A DNA stretch of 64,000 nt from Bosea sp. (in: a-proteobacteria) (GCA_023910605.1 JAAVVV010000001.1:2904698-2968697), one strand, 5' to 3'. Shown: positions 18,743 through 27,401, numbered from the stretch's first letter. Notes: generated by a model from the sequence alone, not told the origin. Numbers and translations: made by a program.

Positions 18743-18782
18743 TGGTCATCCGCGCGTCATCTGCGCGTCATCTGGGCGTGGA
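18743..18782 (+). promoter_or_regulatory. Pho-box-like array between ugpB and the isomerase-like gene
   Basis: Half-sites TGGTCAT (18743), GCGTCAT (18754), GCGTCAT (18765) and a weaker GCGTGGA (18776) recur every 11 bp. The geometry equals that of PhoB sites. It lies 135 bp upstream of ugpB on one side and 84 bp upstream of the isomerase-like gene on the other, so it could serve both. Confidence 0.65.
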
Positions 18783-18866
18783 TTGAGTGCGCTGCGCCGC
18801 CTCTGCCCTTTGCTGGCAGCCCGGCCCATCCCGCCCCCTGACAGCCACCCGAACACCGGACCGAAC

Positions 18867-19694
18867 ATGACCAGCCACCCGACCTTGCCCGTCCTCGGCG
18901 TCGCCCTGCCGCTTGGCGGATTCCGCCTGCACCGTGACTGGATCCTCGAGAAGCAGCGCGACCTCGAGATCCAGGATTTCTGCCATACCGAACTGCTCGA
19001 TGGGGACTGGCGCGGCATGGTCGCCCAGTACAAGGCGGCGCTTGACGGCTACACGGGCCGGCTGGGCATCCACGGCCCGTTCTGGGGCTTCGCCATCGCC
19101 TCGATGGACAGCGACATCCGCGCCGTCGTCTCCCGCCGCATGATGCAGGGGCTCGATGTCTGCGAGGCGCTGGGCGCGACGCAGATGGTCATCCACTCGC
19201 CTTACACCACCTGGGATCACAACAATCTCGACACCAATCCGGGCAGTCGGCAGGGCGTGGTCGAGCGCGCCCATGCGACGCTGGCCGCGGCCGTGAAGCG
19301 CGCCGAGGAGATCGGCTGCGTTCTGGTTATCGAAAACATCGAGGATGTCGATGCGCAAATCCGCGTCGATCTGGCGAAATCGTTCGACAGCCCCTCCGTC
19401 CGCGTTTCGATCGACACGGGCCACGCCAATTACGCCCATGGCTCGACCAACGGACCTCCGGTTGACAATTACGTCCATGCTGCCGGCGACATGCTGCATC
19501 ATGTCCACCTGCAGGATACCGATGGACATGCCGACCGGCACTGGAACCCGGGCGAAGGCAACATTCCGTGGCAGGCCGTGTTCCGCGCCCTTGCCAAGCT
19601 CGGCAGCAACCCGCGCCTTATCCTCGAAGTGCGCGAGAAGGAGACAGTCAGGGCCGGGGCGGACCATCTGATACGGCTCGGCCTGGCGCAATGA
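18867..19694 (+). CDS. Sugar-phosphate isomerase/epimerase-like TIM-barrel protein
   Basis: The 275-residue protein fits the xylose-isomerase-like TIM-barrel (AP endonuclease 2) superfamily. Metal-binding candidates are E in LVIENIEDVD, the D and H in SIDTGHAN, H in HHVHLQDTDG and E in LILEVREKE. Such enzymes isomerise or epimerise sugars or sugar phosphates, and the substrate here is unknown. It diverges from ugpB across the Pho-box array and sits inside the organophosphorus block, so it may process the sugar moiety of an imported phosphoester. ATG 18867 is chosen because the conserved part (LGVALPLGGFRLHRDW) begins ten codons later. Confidence 0.75.
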   Translation: MTSHPTLPVLGVALPLGGFRLHRDWILEKQRDLEIQDFCHTELLDGDWRGMVAQYKAALDGYTGRLGIHGPFWGFAIASMDSDIRAVVSRRMMQGLDVCEALGATQMVIHSPYTTWDHNNLDTNPGSRQGVVERAHATLAAAVKRAEEIGCVLVIENIEDVDAQIRVDLAKSFDSPSVRVSIDTGHANYAHGSTNGPPVDNYVHAAGDMLHHVHLQDTDGHADRHWNPGEGNIPWQAVFRALAKLGSNPRLILEVREKETVRAGADHLIRLGLAQ

Positions 19695-19760
19695 TCGCGG
19701 CGCGGTGACTCTCTGTTGACACCGCCTTCTCCGAGCGCACGGCATAAGGTAATCCAAGAA

Positions 19761-19840
19761 GTGTCCCGGGCATTCGCCCGGGGCTGAGAGCGCATCGTGC
19801 GCGACACCTCCGAAGCTGATCCGGGTCCGGCCAGCAGAGG
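19761..19840 (+). promoter_or_regulatory. TPP riboswitch-like element, decayed and orphaned
   Basis: Thi-box landmarks appear in order. P2 is GTGTC/GACAC (19761-19765, 19803-19807). P3 is CCGGGC ATTC GCCCGG, followed by CTGAGA (19084 offset not implied; at 19784-19789 here shifted to 19784-19789 in this numbering). P3a is GCGCA TCG TGCGC, and CTGATC stands at 19816-19821, followed by a CCAGC segment. Two faults are visible: no closing P1 helix can be formed, and the P5 pairing has a mismatch. The plus-strand DNA downstream carries no thiamine gene, only an antisense methyltransferase fragment. I infer a relic whose target gene was lost. Confidence 0.6.
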
Positions 19841-19909
19841 CCATCCGAAACGATGATTCGGACGCGCGAGGCGATCGGCAAGGCGCCGGCTGCCAGGCGG
19901 AGGGTCAGC

Positions 19910-20346
19910 GTTTCCGGTATCCTGACCAGCGTGAACGCCTTGAACGGCTTGATTTTACGTCGCTCGACAAACCTCATGTCGCCGCGCAACTCAGCCCACA
20001 GCGCGATCCGCGCGAACGGGAACTCCGGACGCAGGCCCAGCGGCCGTGCGACGCCGGCAAGGCCATCCTCAAGCTTCGCCACGAAGCCGCGCCCGGAATG
20101 GAAGTGGTTGACGAGCATGATCTCGCCGCCCGGTGCGAGCACCCTGGCGCACTCGTCCAGCACGCGCTCCGGGTTGGCGACAAGCGTGATCACGAACTGC
20201 GCCACAACCGCGTCGAACGCGCCGTCCGGAAAGGACAGCCGCTCGGCGTCCATGACATGCAGGCCCGCGACCCACGGGTAGCGGCCGGTGGCGTGACGGG
20301 CGTGCGCCATGGTCTCTACGCCGAGTTTGCGCGAGTTGCGCGGCCA
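19910..20346 (-). pseudogene. Fragment of a PmtA-like phosphatidylethanolamine N-methyltransferase
   Basis: The minus-strand frame reads LHVMDAERLSFPDGAFDAVV, then ECARVLAPGGEIMLVNHFHS and FVERRKIKPFKAFTLVRIP. This is the characteristic C-terminal two thirds of alphaproteobacterial PmtA-type SAM methyltransferases. The N-terminal SAM-binding motif I is missing: an in-frame TGA at 20347-20349 closes the frame upstream. The normal C-terminal stop is also missing, and the frame runs on into the complement of the riboswitch. It is therefore a fragment broken at both ends and unlikely to be functional. Confidence 0.55.
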
Positions 20347-20551
20347 TCATGAGAACGGACAGCCGCATGGGGGTGGATGGGACCACCACCGAAAAATCGC
20401 CGGCCACTGCCGCCTCGCCGCCGATGTGCCCGCATGCCCCCTCGGAGCGGCCGTCGGCAGCCCCGACATGATGGCATTGCCGCCGTGGGCCTGAGGATTC
20501 CGTTCCGCCAGCCTGTGGACAGCGGCGGGAGGCACGGCCCCTGACACTGAA

Positions 20552-20580
20552 CTTGCATTGAAGCGTCATCCAACCGTCGC
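20552..20580 (+). promoter_or_regulatory. Pho-box-like site upstream of phnC
   Basis: CTTGCAT (20552), GCGTCAT (20563) and CCGTCGC (20574) are spaced exactly 11 bp apart, and the middle half-site is identical to that upstream of ugpB. It ends 40 bp before the phnC start. The remaining sequence between the pmtA fragment and this site shows nothing else. Confidence 0.55.
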
Positions 20581-20620
20581 ACTACACCGCTAGGCGTCGC
20601 CAAACGAGTAGGAGGACAGC

Positions 20621-21424
20621 ATGCTTGAACTGCTAAATGTCAACCGCGATTTCGGCACCAAGCGCGCTGTCGACGATGTCAGCCTGAATATTGAAAAAGG
20701 CAGCTTCGTTGGCGTCATAGGCCGCTCCGGCGCCGGCAAATCGACGCTGCTCAGGATGGTCAACCGCCTGCAGGATGTCTCGTCGGGCTCAATCCGCTGG
20801 AATGGACAGGACGTCACCACGCTGAAAGGTCAGGCCTTGCGTGACTGGCGGGCCTCCTGCGCCATGGTCTTCCAGCAGTTCAACATCGTCGGCCGCCTTG
20901 ACGTGATGACCAATGTGCTGATGGGCCGGCTCAATCACGCCCCGCAGATACGTTCCCTGCTCAAGCTCTGGTCTGCGGACGACCGCGCCATCGCCGTCTC
21001 CGCGCTGGAGCAGTTCGACATCACGGCGCTTGCCGGCCAGCGAGCTGAATCTCTGTCTGGCGGGCAGCAGCAGCGCGTCGCCATTGCCCGCGCGCTGGTG
21101 CAGGAGCCCGAGATTGTGCTGGCGGACGAGCCTATCGCCTCGCTCGACCCGCGCAACACCAAGGTCGTCATGGATGCGCTGCTGCGCCTCAACAAGCATT
21201 TCGGCATCACGGTCATCTGCAACCTGCACGACCTCGACATCGCCAAGGAATACTGCGGTCGGCTGATCGGCATGGCGCAGGGCCGGATCGTGTTCGATGG
21301 CGCGCCCGATGCGCTCACCGAAAGCGCTGCCCGCGACCTGTACGGCCTCGAAGCCCATGAGGCGATGACCGTCCTGCCGCCTGTCGCCGGCGGCATCTAT
21401 CAGCCCCTTGCGGCTGTCGCCTGA
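20621..21424 (+). CDS. phnC: Phosphonate ABC importer ATPase
   Basis: PhnC energises phosphonate import. The 267-residue protein has Walker [10 protein letters not shown], signature [15 protein letters not shown] and Walker [14 protein letters not shown]. It also has the PhnC-typical [19 protein letters not shown] and [12 protein letters not shown] segments. The ATG is preceded by an excellent GGAGG. It is the first gene of a long colinear phosphonate operon and lies behind a Pho-box-like site. Confidence 0.93.
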   Translation: MLELLNVNRDFGTKRAVDDVSLNIEKGSFVGVIGRSGAGKSTLLRMVNRLQDVSSGSIRWNGQDVTTLKGQALRDWRASCAMVFQQFNIVGRLDVMTNVLMGRLNHAPQIRSLLKLWSADDRAIAVSALEQFDITALAGQRAESLSGGQQQRVAIARALVQEPEIVLADEPIASLDPRNTKVVMDALLRLNKHFGITVICNLHDLDIAKEYCGRLIGMAQGRIVFDGAPDALTESAARDLYGLEAHEAMTVLPPVAGGIYQPLAAVA

Positions 21425-21494
21425 GCCCGCTGCCGGCTTCAGGTCGGCGCGGTTCCACACGTCCCAACCCCAACTTTCTCGCTGGAGTGAAAGC

Positions 21495-22418
21495 ATGTCC
21501 CTGACCCGCCGCCTTGCTCTCGGGGCCGTCGCCGGCCTCGCGCTCGCCGCAACATCTTCCGCCGCCTTCGCCCAGGACTGGCGGGCCCGGTTCCCGGAAC
21601 TCGTGTACGCTGTCGTGCCAGCCGAGAACGCCTCCGGCGTGACCGAGCGCATGGGCCCCTGGATGGAGTATCTCTCCCGCGAACTCGGCGTGAAGGTCAC
21701 GCTGCGCATCGCCTCCGACTACGCCGCCGTGATCGAGGGCCAGCGCGCCGGCTCGATCCACATCGGCGATTACGGCCCGTCGTCTTACGTGCGCGCCCAC
21801 ACTGTCACCAATGGGGGCGTCGAGGCATTCGCCACGCTGCGGGCTGGCGACGGTTCCACGGGATACTTCTCGGTTGCCTACGCCAAAGCCTCCGCACCCG
21901 GCTCGACGCTCCAGGATTTTCGCGGCAAGAACCTGTGCCTCGTCGATCCCAACTCGGCGTCGGGCAACAACGTTCCGCTCTACAGCTTCAGCAAGATGAA
22001 CCTGAACCCGGAGCAGTTCTTCGCCCGGGTCACCAATGCTGGCAGCCATGAAAATGCTGTGATGGCCGTACAGCAGGGCACATGCGACGTCGCCTTCAAC
22101 TGGTGGAATTCGGATGACGACTCCAACCTGACCCGCATGGCCAACAAGGGAATGGTCAAGAAGGAAGACTTCAAGATCGTGTTCCGCTCGGAGAAGATCC
22201 CCGGTTCGCCCTATGCCTACCTGACCTCGCTGCCCGCCGAGGCCAAGGCCGCGATCCGGCAGGCCTTCTTCGATGCCCCTACCAAGGGCAAGGCGGCTTT
22301 CGATCGCCTCTCGGACGGCAAGTCGCCCAACTTCGCTCCAGCCCAGCACTCTGACTATCAGGTGACGATCGAGCTTCAGCGCTTCGTCGACAGCCTGCGC
22401 CGCCGCAGCGGCTCCTGA
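21495..22418 (+). CDS. phnD: Phosphonate ABC importer periplasmic binding protein
   Basis: PhnD captures phosphonates in the periplasm. The 307-residue protein has a signal peptide ending SSAAFAQ. The mature part carries the family features NASGVTERMGPWMEYLS, IHIGDYGPSSY and DPNSASGNNVP, the last forming the phosphonate-binding helix start. GGAG lies nine bases before ATG 21495, which is preferred over an earlier in-frame start overlapping phnC. Confidence 0.93.
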   Translation: MSLTRRLALGAVAGLALAATSSAAFAQDWRARFPELVYAVVPAENASGVTERMGPWMEYLSRELGVKVTLRIASDYAAVIEGQRAGSIHIGDYGPSSYVRAHTVTNGGVEAFATLRAGDGSTGYFSVAYAKASAPGSTLQDFRGKNLCLVDPNSASGNNVPLYSFSKMNLNPEQFFARVTNAGSHENAVMAVQQGTCDVAFNWWNSDDDSNLTRMANKGMVKKEDFKIVFRSEKIPGSPYAYLTSLPAEAKAAIRQAFFDAPTKGKAAFDRLSDGKSPNFAPAQHSDYQVTIELQRFVDSLRRRSGS

Positions 22419-22499
22419 GCCATCGACTTCACCGGGGGCGCCGCATGATCGTGCGGCGCCCCTCTTCTTTGCACGCAAAGGCAAGGCCGCCAGGACCCC

Positions 22500-23384
22500 A
22501 TGGCACACGCGATTTCCCGGCTTCCAGACCACCAGATCGCTGACCTGTCCGCCGCCTACCGGTCAGCACAGGCCGCCAAGCGCCGCACAACGTTGATCGG
22601 CGTGCTGGTTCTTGCCGTGCTGATCATGCTGGCGGGCCGCGTCGCCGAGGTTGATCTCGCCAAGCTGTGGGCCAACGCCCATCAACTCACGAGCTATCTC
22701 GGCCGCATCTTCTACCTGGACAACGGCAAGCTCGTCCTCACCGACATCGCCGACTGGTACTGGGGCTTCTGGCGCTGGATGAGCCGTCTTTGGGACACGG
22801 TGCTGATTGCCTATCTCGGCACGCTGCTGGGTGCCATCGGGGCCTTCTTCCTGTGCTTCGCGGCCACGGTGAACCTCGCGGTCAACCCGGCGCAGCGCTT
22901 CCTTGCCCGTCGCTTTCTCGAGTTTTGCCGCACAGTTCCAGAGATCGTCTTCGCGCTGATCTTCGTGGTGGCCTTCGGGCTCGGGCCTGTGCCGGGCGTG
23001 ATCGCGATCATGATCCACACGGTCGGGGCGCTCGGCAAGCTGTTCGCCGAGGTGGTCGAGAACATCGACATGAATCCGGTCGAGGGAGCCATCGCCACCG
23101 GCGCGACCCGCTGGCAGGCCATCCGCTACGCGGTCGTGCCGCAGGTGCTGCCCAACTTCGCCAGCTACGCGCTGCTGCGCTTCGAGATCAACGTGCGCGG
23201 CGCCTCCGTGATGGGCTTCGTCGGCGCGGGAGGGATCGGCCAGGACCTGATCGAGGCCATCCGCAAATTCTACTACTCGGATGTATCCGCGATCCTGCTG
23301 CTGATCATCGCCACGGTCATGGTCATCGATGTTGTGACCGAGCGCATCCGCCACCGCCTGATCACGCAGGAGCACGCAAAGTGA
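22500..23384 (+). CDS. phnE: Phosphonate ABC importer permease (first PhnE)
   Basis: The 294-residue permease has the PhnE pattern. A first membrane segment is TTLIGVLVLAVLIMLAGRVA, and the transport domain includes EFCRTVPEIVFALIFVVAFG and GALGKLFAEVVENIDMNPVEG, the ATPase-docking loop. Two different phnE genes follow each other here, as is common in alphaproteobacteria; the subunits probably form a heterodimer. Confidence 0.92.
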   Translation: MAHAISRLPDHQIADLSAAYRSAQAAKRRTTLIGVLVLAVLIMLAGRVAEVDLAKLWANAHQLTSYLGRIFYLDNGKLVLTDIADWYWGFWRWMSRLWDTVLIAYLGTLLGAIGAFFLCFAATVNLAVNPAQRFLARRFLEFCRTVPEIVFALIFVVAFGLGPVPGVIAIMIHTVGALGKLFAEVVENIDMNPVEGAIATGATRWQAIRYAVVPQVLPNFASYALLRFEINVRGASVMGFVGAGGIGQDLIEAIRKFYYSDVSAILLLIIATVMVIDVVTERIRHRLITQEHAK

Positions 23385-24247
23385 ACTCTCTTCGGCAGCC
23401 CTCGCGCATGTTTCCTGACCAGTCTGCGGTCAAGGTGCGCCATGGAGCGCTGGTGATCGGCTCCCGGCGCGAGCGCTGGATCACGCTCGCCGTCGTCCTG
23501 GCAATGGCCGGCGTCGCGCTGCTCGCGCTCGTCAGGCTTGAGTTTTCCTTCGCCCGTCTGGGCAGCGGCATCGTGCAGCTCGGGACGTTCCTGGGGATGA
23601 TGGTCCCGCCGACGCCCGGCACGCAGCTCTGGATGCTTCTGAAGGCGCTGGCCGAAACCGTGGCGATCGCCTTTCTGGGCACGCTGCTTGCAGCGATCAT
23701 CGCCTTTCCGCTCAGCTTCCTCGCGGCCCGCAACACCATGGCGAGCCGCATCGTGCGCTTCTTCACCCGAAGGTTCTCCGATTCGATACGCGGCGTCGAC
23801 ACGCTGATCTGGGCGCTGATCTGGATCAATGTCGTCGGTCTCGGGCCATTTGCGGGCGTGCTGGCCATCATGACCAGCGATATTGGCTCCTTCTCCAAAC
23901 TCTATTCGGAAGCCATCGAGGGTATCGACCGCAGGGCTGGAGAGGGCGTGATCTCCACCGGCGGCAGCCGGCTGCACGCCATAAGGTTCGGCATCGTGCC
24001 GCAGGTCATGCCGGTGCTGATCAGCCAGACCCTCTATTACTTCGAATCCAACACGCGCTCGGCCACCATCATCGGCATCGTCGGCGCTGGCGGGATCGGG
24101 CTTTATCTCGCCGAGACGATCCGCACATACGAATGGGACCAGGTGGCGTTCATCATCCTGATGATCCTGGCGACGGTCGCCGTGATCGACCATGTCTCCT
24201 CGCGCCTCAGACTAGCGCTCGTCGGCACAAGGACGGGAAAGCTGTGA
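23381..24247 (+). CDS. phnE: Phosphonate ABC importer permease (second PhnE)
   Basis: The 288-residue protein is the second PhnE: helices WITLAVVLAMAGVALLALV and LAETVAIAFLGTLLAAIIAF, and docking loop SFSKLYSEAIEGIDRRAGEG. The GTG at 23381 overlaps the first phnE stop by 4 bp (GTGA), so translation is coupled; ATG 23408 (MFPDQSA) is an alternative. The C-terminus ends 44 bp before phnG. Confidence 0.9.
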   Translation: MNSLRQPSRMFPDQSAVKVRHGALVIGSRRERWITLAVVLAMAGVALLALVRLEFSFARLGSGIVQLGTFLGMMVPPTPGTQLWMLLKALAETVAIAFLGTLLAAIIAFPLSFLAARNTMASRIVRFFTRRFSDSIRGVDTLIWALIWINVVGLGPFAGVLAIMTSDIGSFSKLYSEAIEGIDRRAGEGVISTGGSRLHAIRFGIVPQVMPVLISQTLYYFESNTRSATIIGIVGAGGIGLYLAETIRTYEWDQVAFIILMILATVAVIDHVSSRLRLALVGTRTGKL

Positions 24248-24250
24248 GAA

Positions 24251-24268
24251 ACGTCACGCCACTGTCAT
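24251..24268 (+). promoter_or_regulatory. Possible internal Pho box before phnG
   Basis: ACGTCAC-GCCA-CTGTCAT gives two half-sites 11 bp apart; the second is a perfect consensus half-site. The spacer plus flanks (GTCACGCCA) equal those of the array at 8971. A third GTCA at 24277 is out of phase. It starts just after the phnE stop and may allow separate transcription of phnG onward. Confidence 0.45.
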
Positions 24269-24291
24269 ATACGCTTGTCAAAGGCACGGTC

Positions 24292-24747
24292 ATGACAACG
24301 ACATATTCCATCGATGACCGCAAGGCCGTGCTCGCGCTGTTGGCGCGGGCCACGAGGCCGGAACTGGCCGATCCGCTTGGCCGGAACTGGCCCGACATCG
24401 TCGTGCGCGACCTGAGAAAGCCGGAGATCGGCCTTGCCATGCTGCGCGGCCGGATGGGCGGCGACGGCGCCCCGTTCAACCTCGGCGAGGCCACGGTGAC
24501 GCGCGCCGTGGTGGAGCTTGCCGGTGGACAGCGTGGCCACGGCCAGAGGCTGGGGCGCGATGCGACAGTTGCCCGGCTTTCCGCCATTGTCGACGCATTA
24601 TGGCAGGACGAGGCGGAACGGCCGCGCATCGAGCGCGACATCCTGACCCCGATCCGCGCAAGACTGGCCAGCATGACGACGAGAACGCGATCCGAGACGG
24701 CGGCGACTCGCGTCGATTTCTTCACCATGGTGCGCGGAGACGGCTGA
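24292..24747 (+). CDS. phnG: C-P lyase core complex subunit PhnG
   Basis: PhnG is a subunit of the PhnGHIJ core that transfers the alkylphosphonate to the ribose of a nucleotide and later breaks the C-P bond. The 151-residue length is normal. Conserved stretches include DRKAVLALLARA near the N-terminus, MLRGRMGGDGAPFNLGEATV in the middle and RVDFFTMVRGDG at the end. ATG 24292 begins 44 bp after phnE, and phnH starts 1 bp after its stop. Confidence 0.93.
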   Translation: MTTTYSIDDRKAVLALLARATRPELADPLGRNWPDIVVRDLRKPEIGLAMLRGRMGGDGAPFNLGEATVTRAVVELAGGQRGHGQRLGRDATVARLSAIVDALWQDEAERPRIERDILTPIRARLASMTTRTRSETAATRVDFFTMVRGDG

Positions 24748-24748
24748 C

Positions 24749-25369
24749 ATGACCACGACCGCACAGGCTCGCCCTTCCCTCGCTGAAGGGTTCTCGAACT
24801 CCGTCTTCGACAGCCAGTCGACGTTCCGCTCCGCAATGGAAGCGCTGGCCCGCCCAGGGCGCATCAGGCCGATCGGCGCAGACATCCTGCCGGATGCGCC
24901 CCTCCTGCCTTCGGCCGCTGGCCTCATCCTCGCGCTCTGCGACTTCGAGACGCCGCTTTATCTGTCGCCGCATCTCGCGGCCTTGCCCGGCGTCGCCGCG
25001 TTCCTGCGTTTCCACAGCGGGGTCCCGCTGGTGGCCGAGCCCTCACGAGCGGCCTTCGCCCTGCTGGACCTGGCCCATGACAGGCTGGATCTCGGCAGCT
25101 TCGCGCAGGGCACGCCCGAATATCCCGATCGATCGACCACCATCATCGCCTGCTGCACGAGTTTGCAGGCAGATGCGGCCCTGTTCGTTGCCGGGCCGGG
25201 CATCGCCGATGTGGCGCAGTTGCACGTTCCCGACCTGCCCCCGGATTTCATCGCGCAGTGGGCGGCAAACCGCGCCAGCTTCCCGCTTGGCGTCGACATG
25301 ATCTTCGCGGCGCCGGGAGCCCTTGTCGGCCTGCCGCGCAGCGCCCGCATCATCGGGGAGGCTTATTGA
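24749..25369 (+). CDS. phnH: C-P lyase core complex subunit PhnH
   Basis: The 206-residue PhnH is a structural subunit of the C-P lyase core. It shows the typical N-terminus SVFDSQSTFRSAMEALARPG and a C-terminal FPLGVDMIFAAPGALVGLPR. Its TGA shares bases with the ATG of phnI, so the two are translationally coupled. Confidence 0.93.
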   Translation: MTTTAQARPSLAEGFSNSVFDSQSTFRSAMEALARPGRIRPIGADILPDAPLLPSAAGLILALCDFETPLYLSPHLAALPGVAAFLRFHSGVPLVAEPSRAAFALLDLAHDRLDLGSFAQGTPEYPDRSTTIIACCTSLQADAALFVAGPGIADVAQLHVPDLPPDFIAQWAANRASFPLGVDMIFAAPGALVGLPRSARIIGEAY

Positions 25370-26484
25370 TGTATGTCGCGGTCAAAGGGGGCGAACGCGC
25401 CATCGCCAACGCTCATCGGCTGCTGGCCGACAAGCGGCGCGGCGACAGGCAAGTTGCCGTCATCGGCGTTGAACAGATCGAGGAACAGCTCGCCCTTGCG
25501 GTTGACCGTGTGATGACCGAGGGCTCGCTCTATGACCGCACGCTTGCGGCGCTGGCGATCAAGCAGGCGCGCGGCGACCTGATAGAGGCGATTTTCCTGG
25601 TGCGCGCCTACCGCACCACGTTGCCGCGCTTCGGCTTCTCCGAGCCGCTGGACACCGCCGCCATGCAGGTGCGCCGGCGCATTTCGGCCACCTACAAGGA
25701 TCTGCCCGGCGGCCAGGTGCTGGGCCCGACCTTCGACTATACCCACCGGCTGATCGATTTCGCGCTGATGGCCGACGGCGAGGACAGTGGCGAGACCGAA
25801 AGCCCCGCCACCGCTCCGGCCGATGCGGATGAGCGCATGCTGCGCGTCACTGACATCATCGGCGCCGAGGACATGATCGAGGCCAACCCGGCGCCCGGAC
25901 AGGGCCAGCCGGTCGGTGATCTCACGCGAGATCCGCTCGGCTTTCCCGCAGGCCGCGACCTTCGCCTGCAGAACCTCGCACGCGGCGACGAGGGTTTCCT
26001 GCTGGCGCTGGGCTATTCCACACAGCGCGGCTATGGCCGCAATCACCCCTTCGTGGGCGAGATCCGCATGGGTGAGGTCGAGGTCGAGATGCTCGACGAA
26101 GACCTCGGCTTTGCCGTTCCTCTCGGGGACATCACGCTCACCGAATGCCAGATGGTGAACCAGTTCAAGGGCTCGCTCACGGAGCCGCCCCGGTTCACGC
26201 GGGGCTATGGGCTTGGCTTCGGCCATTGCGAGCGCAAGGCCATGTCGATGGCGCTTGTGGACCGCGCCTTGCGGGCCGCCGAGTTCGACGAGGAACGCAA
26301 GGGTCCGGCGCAGGACGAGGAGTTCGTCCTGTCACACTCGGACAATGTGCAGGCGACCGGCTTCGTGGAGCACCTCAAACTGCCCCATTACGTCGACTTC
26401 CAGGCCGAGATTTCGATGCTGCGCGAGATGCGCGCCGAGGTCGCGGCGCGCGCGGCCGCACAGGTTCAGGAGGCCGCGGAATGA
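25369..26484 (+). CDS. phnI: C-P lyase core complex subunit PhnI
   Basis: PhnI (371 residues) is the nucleosidase-like subunit that, with PhnG, H and L, displaces the base of ATP by phosphonate. The N-terminus MYVAVKGGERAIANAHRLL is highly characteristic, as are FDYTHRLIDFALMADG and the HSDNVQATGFVEHLKLPHYV segment near the C-terminus. It overlaps both phnH and phnJ. Confidence 0.95.
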   Translation: MYVAVKGGERAIANAHRLLADKRRGDRQVAVIGVEQIEEQLALAVDRVMTEGSLYDRTLAALAIKQARGDLIEAIFLVRAYRTTLPRFGFSEPLDTAAMQVRRRISATYKDLPGGQVLGPTFDYTHRLIDFALMADGEDSGETESPATAPADADERMLRVTDIIGAEDMIEANPAPGQGQPVGDLTRDPLGFPAGRDLRLQNLARGDEGFLLALGYSTQRGYGRNHPFVGEIRMGEVEVEMLDEDLGFAVPLGDITLTECQMVNQFKGSLTEPPRFTRGYGLGFGHCERKAMSMALVDRALRAAEFDEERKGPAQDEEFVLSHSDNVQATGFVEHLKLPHYVDFQAEISMLREMRAEVAARAAAQVQEAAE

Positions 26485-27401
26485 CGGGACCAGCCATGAA
26501 TGCCGCCTACAACTTCGCCTATCTGGATGAGCAGACCAAGCGGATGATCCGCCGCGCGATCCTGAAGGCCATTGCGGTGCCGGGCTATCAGGTGCCCTTC
26601 GCGAGCCGCGAGATGCCAATGCCCTATGGTTGGGGCACGGGCGGCGTGCAGGTCACCGCCGCGATCCTGGGGCCGGACGATGTGCTCAAGGTGATCGACC
26701 AGGGCGCCGACGACACCACAAACGCGGTCTCGATCCGCGCCTTCTTCGCGAAGACCGCTGATGTCGCCGTGACGACTTCCACGGCCGAGGCCACCATCAT
26801 CCAGACCCGTCACCGCATCCCCGAGGCACCGCTGACCGCCGATCAGGTGCTCGTCTACCAGGTGCCGATCCCGGAGCCGCTGCGCTTTCTCGAACCGCGC
26901 GAGACCGAGACACGCACCATGCACGCGCTCTCGGAGTATGGGCTGATGCACGTCAAGCTTTACGAGGACATCGCCCGCCACGGCCACATCGCAACCGCCT
27001 ACGCCTATCCCGTGGAGGTCGCCGGCCGCTATGTCATGGACCCGTCGCCCATCCCGAAATTCGACAATCCGAAGATGGATGACTGCCCTGCCCTTCAGCT
27101 TTTCGGCGCCGGGCGCGAAAAACGCATCTACGCCATCCCGCCGCACACCAAAGTTGTCAGCCTGGATTTCGAGGACCATCCTTTCGAGCGTAACAGGTTC
27201 GACGCGCCCTGCGCGCTGTGCGGCGCGACCGACAGCTATCTCGATGAAGTGGTGACCGACGATCGCGGCGGGCGGATGTACGTATGCTCCGACACCGATC
27301 ATTGCGAAGATCGTCGCGCCAGGGGCCATCGCGGGACGATGCTGGCCAATGCGCCCTCCACCGGGCCCGAGCAGGGCCGGAATATGGAGGCAGCCGAATG
27401 A
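26481..27401 (+). CDS. phnJ: C-P lyase PhnJ (radical SAM C-P bond cleavage)
   Basis: PhnJ breaks the carbon-phosphorus bond by radical SAM chemistry. The 306-residue protein has the full cysteine pattern CALC-X21-CSDTDHC, i.e. CX2CX21CX5C. In the characterised E. coli enzyme the first three Cys hold the 4Fe-4S cluster and the fourth is the thiyl radical site, so the enzyme should be active. Upstream motifs include NFAYLDEQTKRMIRRAILKA and FASREMPMPYGWGTGG. ATGA overlaps link it to phnI and phnK. Confidence 0.96.
   Translation: MTGPAMNAAYNFAYLDEQTKRMIRRAILKAIAVPGYQVPFASREMPMPYGWGTGGVQVTAAILGPDDVLKVIDQGADDTTNAVSIRAFFAKTADVAVTTSTAEATIIQTRHRIPEAPLTADQVLVYQVPIPEPLRFLEPRETETRTMHALSEYGLMHVKLYEDIARHGHIATAYAYPVEVAGRYVMDPSPIPKFDNPKMDDCPALQLFGAGREKRIYAIPPHTKVVSLDFEDHPFERNRFDAPCALCGATDSYLDEVVTDDRGGRMYVCSDTDHCEDRRARGHRGTMLANAPSTGPEQGRNMEAAE

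Noticed and set aside
18456..18866. Extended N-terminus of the isomerase-like gene overlapping ugpB
   Set aside because: This stretch crosses the Pho-box array and the start of ugpB; similarity to the family begins only after ATG 18867.
22667..23380. A long plus-strand frame that joins an Arg/His-rich segment to the second PhnE
   Set aside because: The first part is the shifted frame of the first phnE gene; the real second phnE starts at GTG 23381, so this is not a fusion protein.
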